Below, in pieces: positions 44,403 to 53,375 of a DNA stretch of 64,000 bases. Positions within the stretch are counted from its first letter, which is position 1, and every line of letters begins with the position of its first letter. Below the pieces are notes generated by a model. It searched no databases and was not told the DNA's origin. It worked only from the letters and a program-made list of their open reading frames with translations. The stretch is from Fidelibacterota bacterium (GTDB taxonomy: Bacteria; Fidelibacterota; Marinisomatia; SCGC-AAA003-L08; JACNLC01). The stretch lies in contig JABMOW010000018.1 of assembly GCA_013204025.1 (NCBI GenBank), forward strand, positions 33,190-97,189. Reading direction: 5' to 3'. The translations under genes were made by a program, and so were the position numbers.

Positions 44403-45509
44403 GTGTCTCTTGTACCTTTACATATACAAAAACTGACTGCTTATAAAGCTGGGAAACCTATTGATGAAGTTAAGCGGGAATTCGGACTTACACACGTTGT
44501 AAAACTTGCCTCAAATGAAAATCCGTTGGGACTTTCCGACAATGTTTTGAAGGCAGTGACCAAAGGGCTGAACGAATCTCATAGATACCCGGATACTACC
44601 GGTTTTGAATTACAATCTTTACTGTCTGAACGGTTTAGGTTGAAAATTAAAAATGTCGTGTTAGGTGCTGGTAGTGAGGGAATAATGTCCAATATAATGA
44701 GAACATTTCTCTCTGATCCTGATGAAATCATCGCTGCGGAAAATTCATTTATCGGTTTCAAGGTGTTGGCAAACGCCAGTGGTATAAAAACAAATTGGAT
44801 ACCCATGAAGAATTACCGCTATGATCTTCATGCTATGGTAGATGCGGTTAACGAGCACACTAAAATTATCTATTTGGCAAATCCTGATAATCCGACGGGT
44901 ACTTATTTTTCAATTGATGAATTTGATGAATTTATGGAACACATACCTCAACGTGTGTTGGTCATTCTGGACGAAGCATATTTTGAATACGCACAAAACA
45001 TTCCAAACTATCCTGATTCGATGCATTATCGATATGATAACGTAATAACACTGCGGACTTTTTCAAAAGTGTATGGACTTGCTGGTTTTCGCGTAGGATA
45101 CGGATTTGCGCACGAAGATCTCATCGGGAATTTACTTAAAGTAAAATTACCATTTGAACCATCCGTTCCAGCCCAGATAGCTGCTGTGGCAGCTCTAAAC
45201 GATTCCTCTTACTTGGAGGAATCTATCGCTATGAATATAAAAGGGATGAAACAGTTAACGGATTATCTAGCATTGAGTGAAATTCAATTTATTCCATCGG
45301 TGGCAAATTTTGTTTCCATCGTTCTTCAGGATGCTGAAACTGCCACATCTATTACAGATACTCTGCTGGAAAGAGGAGTTATTGTCAGGAATTTATCAGG
45401 ATTTGGATGGCCTGATTGCATTCGTGTTACCATAGGTACCGAAAATGAATTAGATTTTTTTATAGAGCATTTTGAGAAAATTCGAACCAATATAAAACTG
45501 GGAGTTTAA
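44403..45509 (+). CDS. HisC-like PLP aminotransferase, probably aromatic amino-acid transaminase here
   Basis: A 368-residue fold-type I aminotransferase closest in look to histidinol-phosphate aminotransferase: KLASNENPLGLSDNV (about 33-47), YLANPDNPTGTYFSIDEF (about 154-171), VLDEAYFEYA and the PLP-lysine motif TLRTFSKVYGLAGFRVGYG. HisC-like enzymes often accept tyrosine and phenylalanine. The gene is fused in an operon with HPPD (next GTG immediately follows its stop), so its likely job is tyrosine to 4-hydroxyphenylpyruvate. No histidine genes are nearby. Start codon GTG with AAGG upstream. Confidence 0.85.
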   Translation: MSLVPLHIQKLTAYKAGKPIDEVKREFGLTHVVKLASNENPLGLSDNVLKAVTKGLNESHRYPDTTGFELQSLLSERFRLKIKNVVLGAGSEGIMSNIMRTFLSDPDEIIAAENSFIGFKVLANASGIKTNWIPMKNYRYDLHAMVDAVNEHTKIIYLANPDNPTGTYFSIDEFDEFMEHIPQRVLVILDEAYFEYAQNIPNYPDSMHYRYDNVITLRTFSKVYGLAGFRVGYGFAHEDLIGNLLKVKLPFEPSVPAQIAAVAALNDSSYLEESIAMNIKGMKQLTDYLALSEIQFIPSVANFVSIVLQDAETATSITDTLLERGVIVRNLSGFGWPDCIRVTIGTENELDFFIEHFEKIRTNIKLGV

Positions 45510-46631
45510 GTGGCAATTATTACAACAGAGTGGACGGGGACTGAATATTTTCCTATCAGTGAATTATCCCATGTGGAATTTTTTGTAGGAAATGCAAAAC
45601 AGGCAGTCCATTTCTATCGATCTGCTTTTGGATTTCAACCAATAGCCTATTCCGGGCCAGAAACCGGAGTGACAGACAAAGTATCTTATGTACTAAAACA
45701 AAATAAAATTGTTTTTATTATTACAACGCCGTTAAAATCAATCCATCCTGCGTCAGATTGGTTAAAAAAACACGGTGATGGAGTATATGATATCGCGTTA
45801 AAATCTGAGAATGCAATGCAGGCATTTTTCTCGTGTATTGACCGAGGTGCAGAATCCGGTGGCACACGGGTTGATTATAAAGGTCCAAACGGGAAATATG
45901 TAAAATACAGTATAAAAGCCTATGGTGATACGATTCATTCGTTTATTCAGGCAAAGGATTACAATGGAATCTGGGCACCTGGATTTGAGTCTGTAAACCT
46001 GCCAGATATTTCTTTTGAAGCGCCCAATTTACTCACCATCGATCATATTGTTGGGAATGTGGAGATAAACCGCATGAACGATTGGAAAGAGTACTACGAA
46101 CGAATATTTGGATTTACAAATTTCGTTGTCTTTGATGAAGATGATATTTCTACAAAATATTCTTCACTTAAAAGCCGGGTTATGCGATCCAAAAATTGGA
46201 AGGTAAAATTCCCGATTAACGAACCTGCGAAAGGACTAAAAAAGTCACAAATTCAGGAGTACTTGGATTTTAATGAAGGGGCTGGAGTCCAACATATCGC
46301 GTTGTTAACAGAAAATATTGTCGAAACCATCTCTGCACTAAGAAAAAACGGTGTTGAATTTCTACACGTGCCAGACACTTATTATGATGAACTCCCTTCA
46401 AGAGTTGGGGAGATAAAAGAAAATATCGATGATCTGAAACCTCTGAAAATATTAGTGGACCGAGACGAGGAAGGCTACTTACTTCAATTATTTTCAAAAC
46501 CAGTTGAAGACCGCCCGACACTGTTTTTTGAGATCATACAAAGAAAAGGATCACGTGGTTTTGGTCAGGGGAATTTTCAGGCGCTATTTGAATCAATAGA
46601 AATAGAACAAGCCAGAAGAGGAAATCTGTAA
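45510..46631 (+). CDS. hppD: 4-hydroxyphenylpyruvate dioxygenase
   Basis: A 373-residue Fe(II) enzyme made of two VOC domains, converting 4-hydroxyphenylpyruvate to homogentisate. The iron ligands are evident: His in LLTIDHIVGNVE (about residue 180), His in GVQHIALLTENI (about 258) and Glu in LFFEIIQRKGSRGFGQGNFQ (about 340). The C-terminal GRGFGQGNFQALF-type helix that gates the active site is intact. GTG start directly after the aminotransferase stop. Followed after 21 bp by homogentisate dioxygenase. Confidence 0.95.
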   Translation: MAIITTEWTGTEYFPISELSHVEFFVGNAKQAVHFYRSAFGFQPIAYSGPETGVTDKVSYVLKQNKIVFIITTPLKSIHPASDWLKKHGDGVYDIALKSENAMQAFFSCIDRGAESGGTRVDYKGPNGKYVKYSIKAYGDTIHSFIQAKDYNGIWAPGFESVNLPDISFEAPNLLTIDHIVGNVEINRMNDWKEYYERIFGFTNFVVFDEDDISTKYSSLKSRVMRSKNWKVKFPINEPAKGLKKSQIQEYLDFNEGAGVQHIALLTENIVETISALRKNGVEFLHVPDTYYDELPSRVGEIKENIDDLKPLKILVDRDEEGYLLQLFSKPVEDRPTLFFEIIQRKGSRGFGQGNFQALFESIEIEQARRGNL

Positions 46632-46652
46632 ACTAGCGATATAAGGGAAGAT

Positions 46653-47804
46653 ATGCCGTTCTATAGACAGCAAGGTAACATACCGCCGAAGAGACATACC
46701 GTTTTTCGATCCGAATCCAATAAGCTTTATTTTGAAGAATTGGTAAGTCGAGAGGGATTTAACAGTCTCTCTTCGAACATTTACCATCATCAAATGCCAT
46801 CCGTACTCGTTGGAACAGAAGGATTTACTCCGGTTCAAACAAATTCTCATTCGCTCGGTCATGGGAATCAGCACATTTTTACGGCAAGGTTGAACTCTTC
46901 AGGTGATTGCATTTCCGCCAGAAGTCTTTTATTTTATAATGTTGACCTTTTGGTTCATAAGGCTCATGTGGACAGTTCAATGGAATTTCTGTACAGAAAT
47001 GGGCATTTTGACGAATTGATCTACGTTCAATCTGGGAACGGATCACTTCTAACCAATTTCGGAAATCTGAAATTTTCTTCTGGTGATTATATTATCATTC
47101 CACGAGGTGTGATTTGGAAGATGGAAATTAACGAAAAAACCAAACTTCTTATTGTAGAATCGACAGGAGCAATCGAAACTCCATCTAAATATCGGAATCG
47201 ATTTGGTCAATTGATGGAACACTCACCATACTGTGAACGCGATATTCGAACCCCTATCCTTGGAAATCCGATGAATGGACAGGGGGAATATGTGGTAAAA
47301 GTCAGATTGACAAATGGAATTCAGGATATGCTTTATGGAGCACATCCTTTTGATGTAGTCGGATGGGACGGCTATTATTATCCGTGGATCATCAATATTC
47401 GCGATTTTGAACCTGTTGTAGGGAGTATCCATCAGCCACCGCCAGTTCATCAGATGTTCCAGGCCGCAGGATTTGTTGTTTGCTCATTTGTCGATAGGTT
47501 ATTTGATTTCCATCCCAACGCAATTCCAGCACCATACTATCATTCAAACGTGGATTCGGACGAATTAATTTTTTACTCAAAAGGTAATTTCATGAGTAGA
47601 AAGGGAATTGAAGAAGAATCCATGACATATCATCCGATGGGACTACCACATGGTCCTCAACCTGGAAAATACGAAGGGTCAATCGGTGTAAAATCCACCG
47701 AGGAACAAGCTGTGATGATTGATACTTTTAAACCATTACAATTAGCAGCGGATGTTGCGAGTATTTTAGATGAGACCTATCCTGATAGCTGGAATAGTAA
47801 TTAG
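46653..47804 (+). CDS. hmgA: Homogentisate 1,2-dioxygenase
   Basis: A 383-residue cupin-fold iron enzyme opening the homogentisate ring to maleylacetoacetate. Recognised by the C-terminal half: FDFHPNAIPAPYYHSNVDSD followed by ELIFYSKGNF (ligand His and Glu) and YHPMGLPHGPQPGKYE (second His). The length is shorter than the eukaryotic enzyme of about 440 residues and fits bacterial short forms. Isomerase and hydrolase for the next steps are not in the window. Confidence 0.92.
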   Translation: MPFYRQQGNIPPKRHTVFRSESNKLYFEELVSREGFNSLSSNIYHHQMPSVLVGTEGFTPVQTNSHSLGHGNQHIFTARLNSSGDCISARSLLFYNVDLLVHKAHVDSSMEFLYRNGHFDELIYVQSGNGSLLTNFGNLKFSSGDYIIIPRGVIWKMEINEKTKLLIVESTGAIETPSKYRNRFGQLMEHSPYCERDIRTPILGNPMNGQGEYVVKVRLTNGIQDMLYGAHPFDVVGWDGYYYPWIINIRDFEPVVGSIHQPPPVHQMFQAAGFVVCSFVDRLFDFHPNAIPAPYYHSNVDSDELIFYSKGNFMSRKGIEEESMTYHPMGLPHGPQPGKYEGSIGVKSTEEQAVMIDTFKPLQLAADVASILDETYPDSWNSN

Positions 47805-47859
47805 GTAATACCATATGTTGCCAATAATTTTTTTAAAGTAATAAACCAAAGACTAATCT

Positions 47860-48735
47860 GTGAAATCACATACCAATCTCACCATGAGAACCTTTGATCC
47901 TGATACACTCGACCTGCGAACAAACTACCATTTGATGATATCCGGAATTATCCCTCGACCCATTGCGCTTGTAACTACAGTTGATAAAATGGGGAAGGTT
48001 AATCTAGCGCCATTCTCATTTTATAATGGATTTGGATCAAATCCACCGATTGTAGGTTTCTCTCCGGCATTCAGCGGCAGAACCGGTAAAGCAAAAGATA
48101 CATTGCTCAACATTCAGGAAACCAAAGAATTCACTATTTCAATGGTGTCCACACCCATGATGGATAAAATGGTGATCACATCCAAAGAATTTGAAAGAGG
48201 AATCGATGAATACGTTGAATCCGGGTTCTCTAAACGTGATTCAGAGGTTGTTCGTCCTCCCGGTGTAATGGAATCTCCATACATTTTAGAATGCAAACTT
48301 CAGGACATTATTGAACTGGGTGGGAAACCTGGAAGTGGAAATCTAATTTTGGGTCAAATTGTCCGCTTTCATGTTTCTGAATTGGCATTTGACAATGAGG
48401 ATAGAATTTCACCTTACAAATTAGATGCGATTGGCAGGTTGGGGTTATCGTGGTATTCACGTGTAAAAAGTGGCATTTTTGAAGTTGATCAGAAACAGAG
48501 ATTGGGATTTGAAAATCTCCCAGGATTCATCCTTAATAGTTCTGTTTTGACGGGTAGCCATCTTAATAAGCTTGCCAGTATTATTGAATTACCAGAGACA
48601 GATCAAGAATTTATGAAATCCATCTATGGCCAACTAGAAAATGAACTACATACACTTTGCAGAAAATACATCGACGAGAACGAAATGACAAAAGCATGGC
48701 AAGTCGTATATGTGCTGAGAGAAATGCATGAGTGA
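47860..48735 (+). CDS. Flavin reductase-like FMN-binding protein
   Basis: A 291-residue protein of the DIM6/NTAB flavin-reductase family. The FMN-binding core is at about residues 25-200: GIIPRPIALVTTVDKMGKVN, LAPFSFYNGFGSNPPIVGFS and KDTLLNIQETKEFTISMVST. An extra C-terminal helical part of about 80 residues is not in standard members. Members supply reduced flavin to monooxygenases or act as flavoproteins. The position inside the tyrosine operon suggests a linked redox role, unproven. The start may be the GTG at 47860 or the ATG at 47884. It overlaps the next gene by 8 nt. Confidence 0.85.
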   Translation: MKSHTNLTMRTFDPDTLDLRTNYHLMISGIIPRPIALVTTVDKMGKVNLAPFSFYNGFGSNPPIVGFSPAFSGRTGKAKDTLLNIQETKEFTISMVSTPMMDKMVITSKEFERGIDEYVESGFSKRDSEVVRPPGVMESPYILECKLQDIIELGGKPGSGNLILGQIVRFHVSELAFDNEDRISPYKLDAIGRLGLSWYSRVKSGIFEVDQKQRLGFENLPGFILNSSVLTGSHLNKLASIIELPETDQEFMKSIYGQLENELHTLCRKYIDENEMTKAWQVVYVLREMHE

Positions 48736-50671
48736 AATGATGTGGAATCCAAAAGAGGACCGGATACCCGATCTTCAAATATCAGATTTTTCACGAAGGA
48801 TCTGTGAAAAATATAATATCCAATTGACGGATTATCAATCCTTGCATCGTTGGACAGTTGATCATATTTCTGAATTTTGGGAAATGATTTGGCAAGAAAA
48901 CCATATTATCCACTCAAAACCTTATACACAGGTAGTTGACGACGAAACAAAAATGCCTGGTGCAAAATGGTTTTCAGGTGCATTATTAAACTTTGGTGAG
49001 AACCTTCTTCGCTTTAGAGATGATCAAATTGCGATCATATTTAAAGGAGAGGACAGGGTTGAGAGAAAAATCACTTACAAAGAACTTTATTTATCCGTTG
49101 CACAGGCAGCAAAAGCAATGCGTGAACTGGGTATCCAAAAAGGTGATAGAGTAGCTGGATTTCTACCCAATATCCCTGAAACAATTATCGCAATGCTGGC
49201 GACTACAAGTATAGGTGCCATTTGGTCATCCTCTTCACCGGATTTCGGAATTAATGGTGTTCTCGATAGGTTTACTCAAATTGAGCCAAAGATCATTTTT
49301 GCCGCGGATGGATATTTTTATAAGGGAAAAACTTTCGATACCCTTGAAAAATTAAAGTCAATCGTATCAAATCTTCCTTCAGTTCAAAAAGTGGTGATTA
49401 TCCGTTATGTTAATCAGGGTGTCATCTCCAATATCTCCAAAACCCAGACATGGAACGATTTTGTCAATAATTCCGCTACAACAATTGAGTTTGAACAAGT
49501 TCCATTTGATCATCCGGTATACATCATGTATTCATCCGGTACCACCGGGAAGCCCAAAAGCATTGTTCATTCAGGTGGAGGAACGCTCCTACAGCATCTT
49601 AAGGAGTTACGTTTACATACCAATATCTCACGTCAGGATACCGTCTTTTATTTTACTACCTGCGGATGGATGATGTGGAACTGGCTGGTGTCTTCGTTGG
49701 CACTGGGAGCAACGATCGTGCTGTATGATGGAAATCCATTCTATCCGGATGCAACTGCCTTATTAAAGATGGCGGATGATTATCAAGTCACGGTATTTGG
49801 GTCGAGTGCAAAGTATATCTCCTCCCTGGAATCGGAAGGCGTAATTCCGAATAAAATTTATAAATATGACAGGTTGCGAGCCATATTATCTACAGGATCA
49901 CCCTTATCAGAGGAAAGTTTTGATTTTGTCTATAACTTCTGGAAGCAGGATGTGGTATTAAGTTCGATTTCTGGAGGAACGGATATCGTCTCGTGCTTTG
50001 CACTCGGTAATCCTGCATTACCGGTACATCGAGGAGAACTGCAGTGCGTTGGTCTGGGTATGGATGTTCAAAGTCTAGATGAAGTTGGAAATCCATTGCA
50101 AAACCAAAAGGGCGAATTAGTTTGTAGTAAAGCCTTTCCGTCAATGCCGGTTTACTTTTGGAACGATCCAAATGGAGAAAAATTCCAAAATGCGTATTTC
50201 AAACCTTTCCCTGGTCGATGGTGTCATGGTGATTACATTTTGATTAATGAGCATGGGGGAGTCAAGATATTTGGACGATCAGATGCCACGTTGAATCCCG
50301 GTGGAGTAAGGATCGGAACCGCAGAAATTTACCGGGTTGTGGAAGGTATATCAGATATTGCAGATTCTGTTGTGGTGGGTCAATCCACGGGGGATGATGA
50401 ACGAGTTTTACTCTTTGTTAAGTTAAATCCGGAAATAGTATTAAGCGATGATTTAAAACAAACGATACGAAGTATGATTCGAAAACAATGTAGCCCGAGG
50501 CACGTCCCTGAAGTAATTTATGAAGTTAAAGATATCCCATATACAATCAACGGGAAGAAGGTAGAAATCGCGATTAAAAGAATCCTTAACGGTATGGATG
50601 TTACAAACCGGGATGCATTAGTAAATCCCGATTCTTTAGAAGAATATCAGAGAATAAGAAATAATATTTGA
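48728..50671 (+). CDS. Acetoacetyl-CoA synthetase (acetoacetate-CoA ligase)
   Basis: A 647-residue AMP-forming ligase of the ANL superfamily. It has the P-loop-like YIMYSSGTTGKPKSIVHSGG (about 262-281), the A5-type SISGGTDIVSCFALGN, FGRSDATLNPGGVRIGTAEI and the catalytic Lys in YTINGKKVEIAIKRIL near the end. The WKEL-like N-terminus and overall length fit acetoacetate-specific members better than acetate enzymes. Acetoacetate is an end product of tyrosine degradation, so the gene completes the operon logically by activating it to acetoacetyl-CoA. Confidence 0.92.
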   Translation: MSEMMWNPKEDRIPDLQISDFSRRICEKYNIQLTDYQSLHRWTVDHISEFWEMIWQENHIIHSKPYTQVVDDETKMPGAKWFSGALLNFGENLLRFRDDQIAIIFKGEDRVERKITYKELYLSVAQAAKAMRELGIQKGDRVAGFLPNIPETIIAMLATTSIGAIWSSSSPDFGINGVLDRFTQIEPKIIFAADGYFYKGKTFDTLEKLKSIVSNLPSVQKVVIIRYVNQGVISNISKTQTWNDFVNNSATTIEFEQVPFDHPVYIMYSSGTTGKPKSIVHSGGGTLLQHLKELRLHTNISRQDTVFYFTTCGWMMWNWLVSSLALGATIVLYDGNPFYPDATALLKMADDYQVTVFGSSAKYISSLESEGVIPNKIYKYDRLRAILSTGSPLSEESFDFVYNFWKQDVVLSSISGGTDIVSCFALGNPALPVHRGELQCVGLGMDVQSLDEVGNPLQNQKGELVCSKAFPSMPVYFWNDPNGEKFQNAYFKPFPGRWCHGDYILINEHGGVKIFGRSDATLNPGGVRIGTAEIYRVVEGISDIADSVVVGQSTGDDERVLLFVKLNPEIVLSDDLKQTIRSMIRKQCSPRHVPEVIYEVKDIPYTINGKKVEIAIKRILNGMDVTNRDALVNPDSLEEYQRIRNNI

Positions 50672-50677
50672 TGCAAA

Positions 50678-50702
50678 AAAAGGGCGGGATGACCGCCCTT
50701 TT
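50678..50702. terminator. Bidirectional intrinsic terminator
   Basis: AAAAGGGCGG, loop GATGA, CCGCCCTTTT: a 10-bp stem with A and T tracts on its two sides, 6 nt after the ligase stop and 18 nt before the end of the convergent gene. It can serve both transcripts. Confidence 0.9.
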
Positions 50703-50720
50703 CGATTTCATGACAAAAGA

Positions 50721-52043
50721 TTAAAATCCAAACCATAGTGACGCAGAATAATTAAGTCCGTTAATATTATCAGGTGCCTCACCATCGATAACATTATTTG
50801 AGGGCATATTTTTCCAGTCATACTCATATGTTGCAAGATAGCTTACTGAACCACGCAAGCTCAACCAATCTTTAATTTTGTACATCAGGCCAATAGACGG
50901 CTGAATCGCCAAAAATGCTTGTTGGAAGTTAAAACTATCTACATTATCAAGATTGGGTTGGAAATCATCAAAACTTGGATTACCGCGAGTTTCAGTTATT
51001 TCCACTTCAGTGGCTCCACCACCAAACATCATTTCGCCTTCCAAAGAAAATGAGGAATCAAGTAACAATCTTTTGGCCAAGGTTGCTCCTCCAAATCCAG
51101 ATGAAAATCGTAAATATCTTGATCCGTCTGGTACATCTATCCGTTGTTCCTGTGACATACCTGCTCCCATAGCCCCAAGGTACCAACCGTTTCCGATAGA
51201 GGCAGCGCCACGTCCACCAAACATCAATGCACCATCTGATGCGACTGGAGAAAAGCCAGCACTTGATAAGAAGCCATTCAATTTTCCAAAATCAAAATCA
51301 AACAAGAAAACTTCAAGCCCCCAACCACCTGAATCATATGGAGAACAACAACTCTCCATAGGCGTACATTTTCCTGTTGGTCCACAATTATTGTTCATCA
51401 ACATCATTTCATGTGGAGCTGAAGGACAATTAAGTTGTGAGCCATCTTCAGAAATAAAAAACATATTCTTTCCATCCTTGCATTTAGAGCTGATGTCAAA
51501 GTCGTCAAACTGATTCCATTCAAAAAAGTCATCATCGTCATCGTCATTTAATTCTATGGTTCTTATATCTCCATCGTTAATAATAATAATCTTTTTTATG
51601 CCATCTTGAGAATCAAGTATATTCTCATCTGTATCGTCAATTAACACTTTAATTAGATTATCATTATCACCGGAAAGATCAAGTATTCCTGAAATCTTGG
51701 CAAGAACTTCCTCATCAATTTGACCCCGTAAAATATCTGATAGATCCAACATCTCTAATGATTGATCTCCGGTGAGTACCTTACTGATTACTTTTTTCTG
51801 AATACCTTCATCGGTTTCTGTGATAATCGTGATATTAATCACGTTCTCACCATCTACTTCTTCAATCTCAACTTGAAGTTGAACATCATCTTTCGATAGG
51901 TCAGCGATAATTCCCGGATAAGAATCGTCTACATGGATCATTTTTTTCTTCACGATTACTTTTTTTTCAGATTCTCCGCTGGTTTGTGCGATTAAACTGA
52001 ATGAGATAAATATCATGAATACGAATGGTAATAATTTTCTCAT
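50721..52043 (-). CDS. Exported acidic protein with C-terminal barrel-like region, function unknown
   Basis: Not recognised. The 440-residue protein has a signal peptide (KLLPFVFMIFISFSLIAQT). Its first half is very acidic and rich in Asp/Ile/Val (residues about 25-200), with a run of six Asp (ELNDDDDDDFFEW). A Cys-rich patch at about 187-235 (NNNCGPTGKCTPMESCCSPY) follows. From about 240 on, Gly/aromatic strands (GALMFGGRGAASIGNGWYLG) end in NYSASLWFGF, like a small outer-membrane barrel. The combination suggests a surface protein whose periplasmic or external acidic domain may bind cations. Stop lies beside the shared terminator. Confidence 0.7.
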   Translation of the reverse strand: MRKLLPFVFMIFISFSLIAQTSGESEKKVIVKKKMIHVDDSYPGIIADLSKDDVQLQVEIEEVDGENVINITIITETDEGIQKKVISKVLTGDQSLEMLDLSDILRGQIDEEVLAKISGILDLSGDNDNLIKVLIDDTDENILDSQDGIKKIIIINDGDIRTIELNDDDDDDFFEWNQFDDFDISSKCKDGKNMFFISEDGSQLNCPSAPHEMMLMNNNCGPTGKCTPMESCCSPYDSGGWGLEVFLFDFDFGKLNGFLSSAGFSPVASDGALMFGGRGAASIGNGWYLGAMGAGMSQEQRIDVPDGSRYLRFSSGFGGATLAKRLLLDSSFSLEGEMMFGGGATEVEITETRGNPSFDDFQPNLDNVDSFNFQQAFLAIQPSIGLMYKIKDWLSLRGSVSYLATYEYDWKNMPSNNVIDGEAPDNINGLNYSASLWFGF

Positions 52044-52132
52044 GTAAATCCTTTCATGTTAACTTTGAGTAATTGGATTGCTACGATATTTGACTATCAA
52101 CGAGTAACAACATTAAAGGCTCAAATTTTAAA

Positions 52133-53227
52133 TTGTATAAAAAGTTCCTAATAATCGTTTTCACAAGTGGACTAATGCTAAACTTCCCGAGAAGTCAGGA
52201 AAATATCTATTTTATCCCTGGGTTAATAAATACTGGTGTGAATCATCTTGCCGTACTGGCAAACTCAGTGACGGGAATATCTCTCGGTGACGAGATAGGT
52301 ATTTTCGATGAAAATGGATTAATGAATTTCAACAATTGCGACAATGAATTTGGTATGCTTCTGGTTGGTGCAGGTGTTTATAATGGCAACCAATTAGCGA
52401 TCACTTCAGTTGGATCAGTGGATAACTGCCAACTGGATGGAATTCAAATCCCAGGTTATGTTGATGAGAACAAAATATTGGCGCGAATTTGGAATGCCTT
52501 CACTAATACCGAGTATCCCGTTCATTTGTTAATTGGTACAGGTGAAGGTGTCTTTGGTGAATTATTTACAGTTATAGAGGATATCCAATACTTTACGCCA
52601 CCCTGGAGCGAATACGATTCGGAGACTTCCATGACTATTCAGGTAATGTCAGCAGAGATACAGGGTTTTCTACCGGATGTGGGTGATGAAATTGCTGTTT
52701 TTGATGGAGATATCTGTGTTGGGAGTTTGAAGTATTCTTTAGGATGGGAGTCAGAATTGACGTTCATGGCTGGTCAAGGCACAACAGATATTGATGGCTT
52801 CATTGCTGGTCATTCTATGAGTTTTAAAATATGGGATGCTACGGACGCATTTGAAGAAAATTTGTTTTCACTAGAATTATCTGGTGATCAGGTATTCACT
52901 GCTGGCGGTTTTACGCAAATTTCAATCATCGGACTGTCAGCCGAAATACATCCTGTCTATCCAACAGAATTTTCAATTTTAAACACTTATCCCACACCAT
53001 TTAATTCCAGGGTTAAAGTTGAATACGGAATTAGTCAGATTACAAACCTCAAAATACAAGTATATGACATATTGGGAAAAAAAATCTTAACGCTTTTTGA
53101 TAGCGTAAAACCAGCGGGGTATCACACCGTATCATGGGCTCCACATCAAATTTCATCCGGAGTGTATTATATTCATTTTCAAACAGAATTTACAACAAAA
53201 TCGATCCCAGTGGTTTATTTGAAGTGA
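52133..53227 (+). CDS. Secreted protein with T9SS-type C-terminal sorting domain
   Basis: A 364-residue protein. A signal peptide (FLIIVFTSGLMLNFPRSQ) is followed by two related segments containing GDEIGIFDENGLMNF and GDEIAVFDGDICVGS, a module seen in surface proteins of this group, and a final domain of about 80 residues with the T9SS type A pattern: YPTPFNSRVKVEYGI, then LKIQVYDILGKKI, then GYHTVSWAPHQISSGVYYIH. It should be exported and attached to the cell surface. The start is a TTG at 52133 without a visible Shine-Dalgarno; no better start is seen. Enzymatic role unknown. Confidence 0.8.
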   Translation: MYKKFLIIVFTSGLMLNFPRSQENIYFIPGLINTGVNHLAVLANSVTGISLGDEIGIFDENGLMNFNNCDNEFGMLLVGAGVYNGNQLAITSVGSVDNCQLDGIQIPGYVDENKILARIWNAFTNTEYPVHLLIGTGEGVFGELFTVIEDIQYFTPPWSEYDSETSMTIQVMSAEIQGFLPDVGDEIAVFDGDICVGSLKYSLGWESELTFMAGQGTTDIDGFIAGHSMSFKIWDATDAFEENLFSLELSGDQVFTAGGFTQISIIGLSAEIHPVYPTEFSILNTYPTPFNSRVKVEYGISQITNLKIQVYDILGKKILTLFDSVKPAGYHTVSWAPHQISSGVYYIHFQTEFTTKSIPVVYLK

Positions 53228-53375
53228 ACAGTAATCACATTCAAATATTTTTTTAATAATCAGATCAAATAACATTAATTCATTCATTCTCTCAATACTA
53301 ATTGTTACAACTTTAAAAAACCAATATTTCATCTCTTTATCCTAATATTATCGATAATATCAAGGATTATTCACA

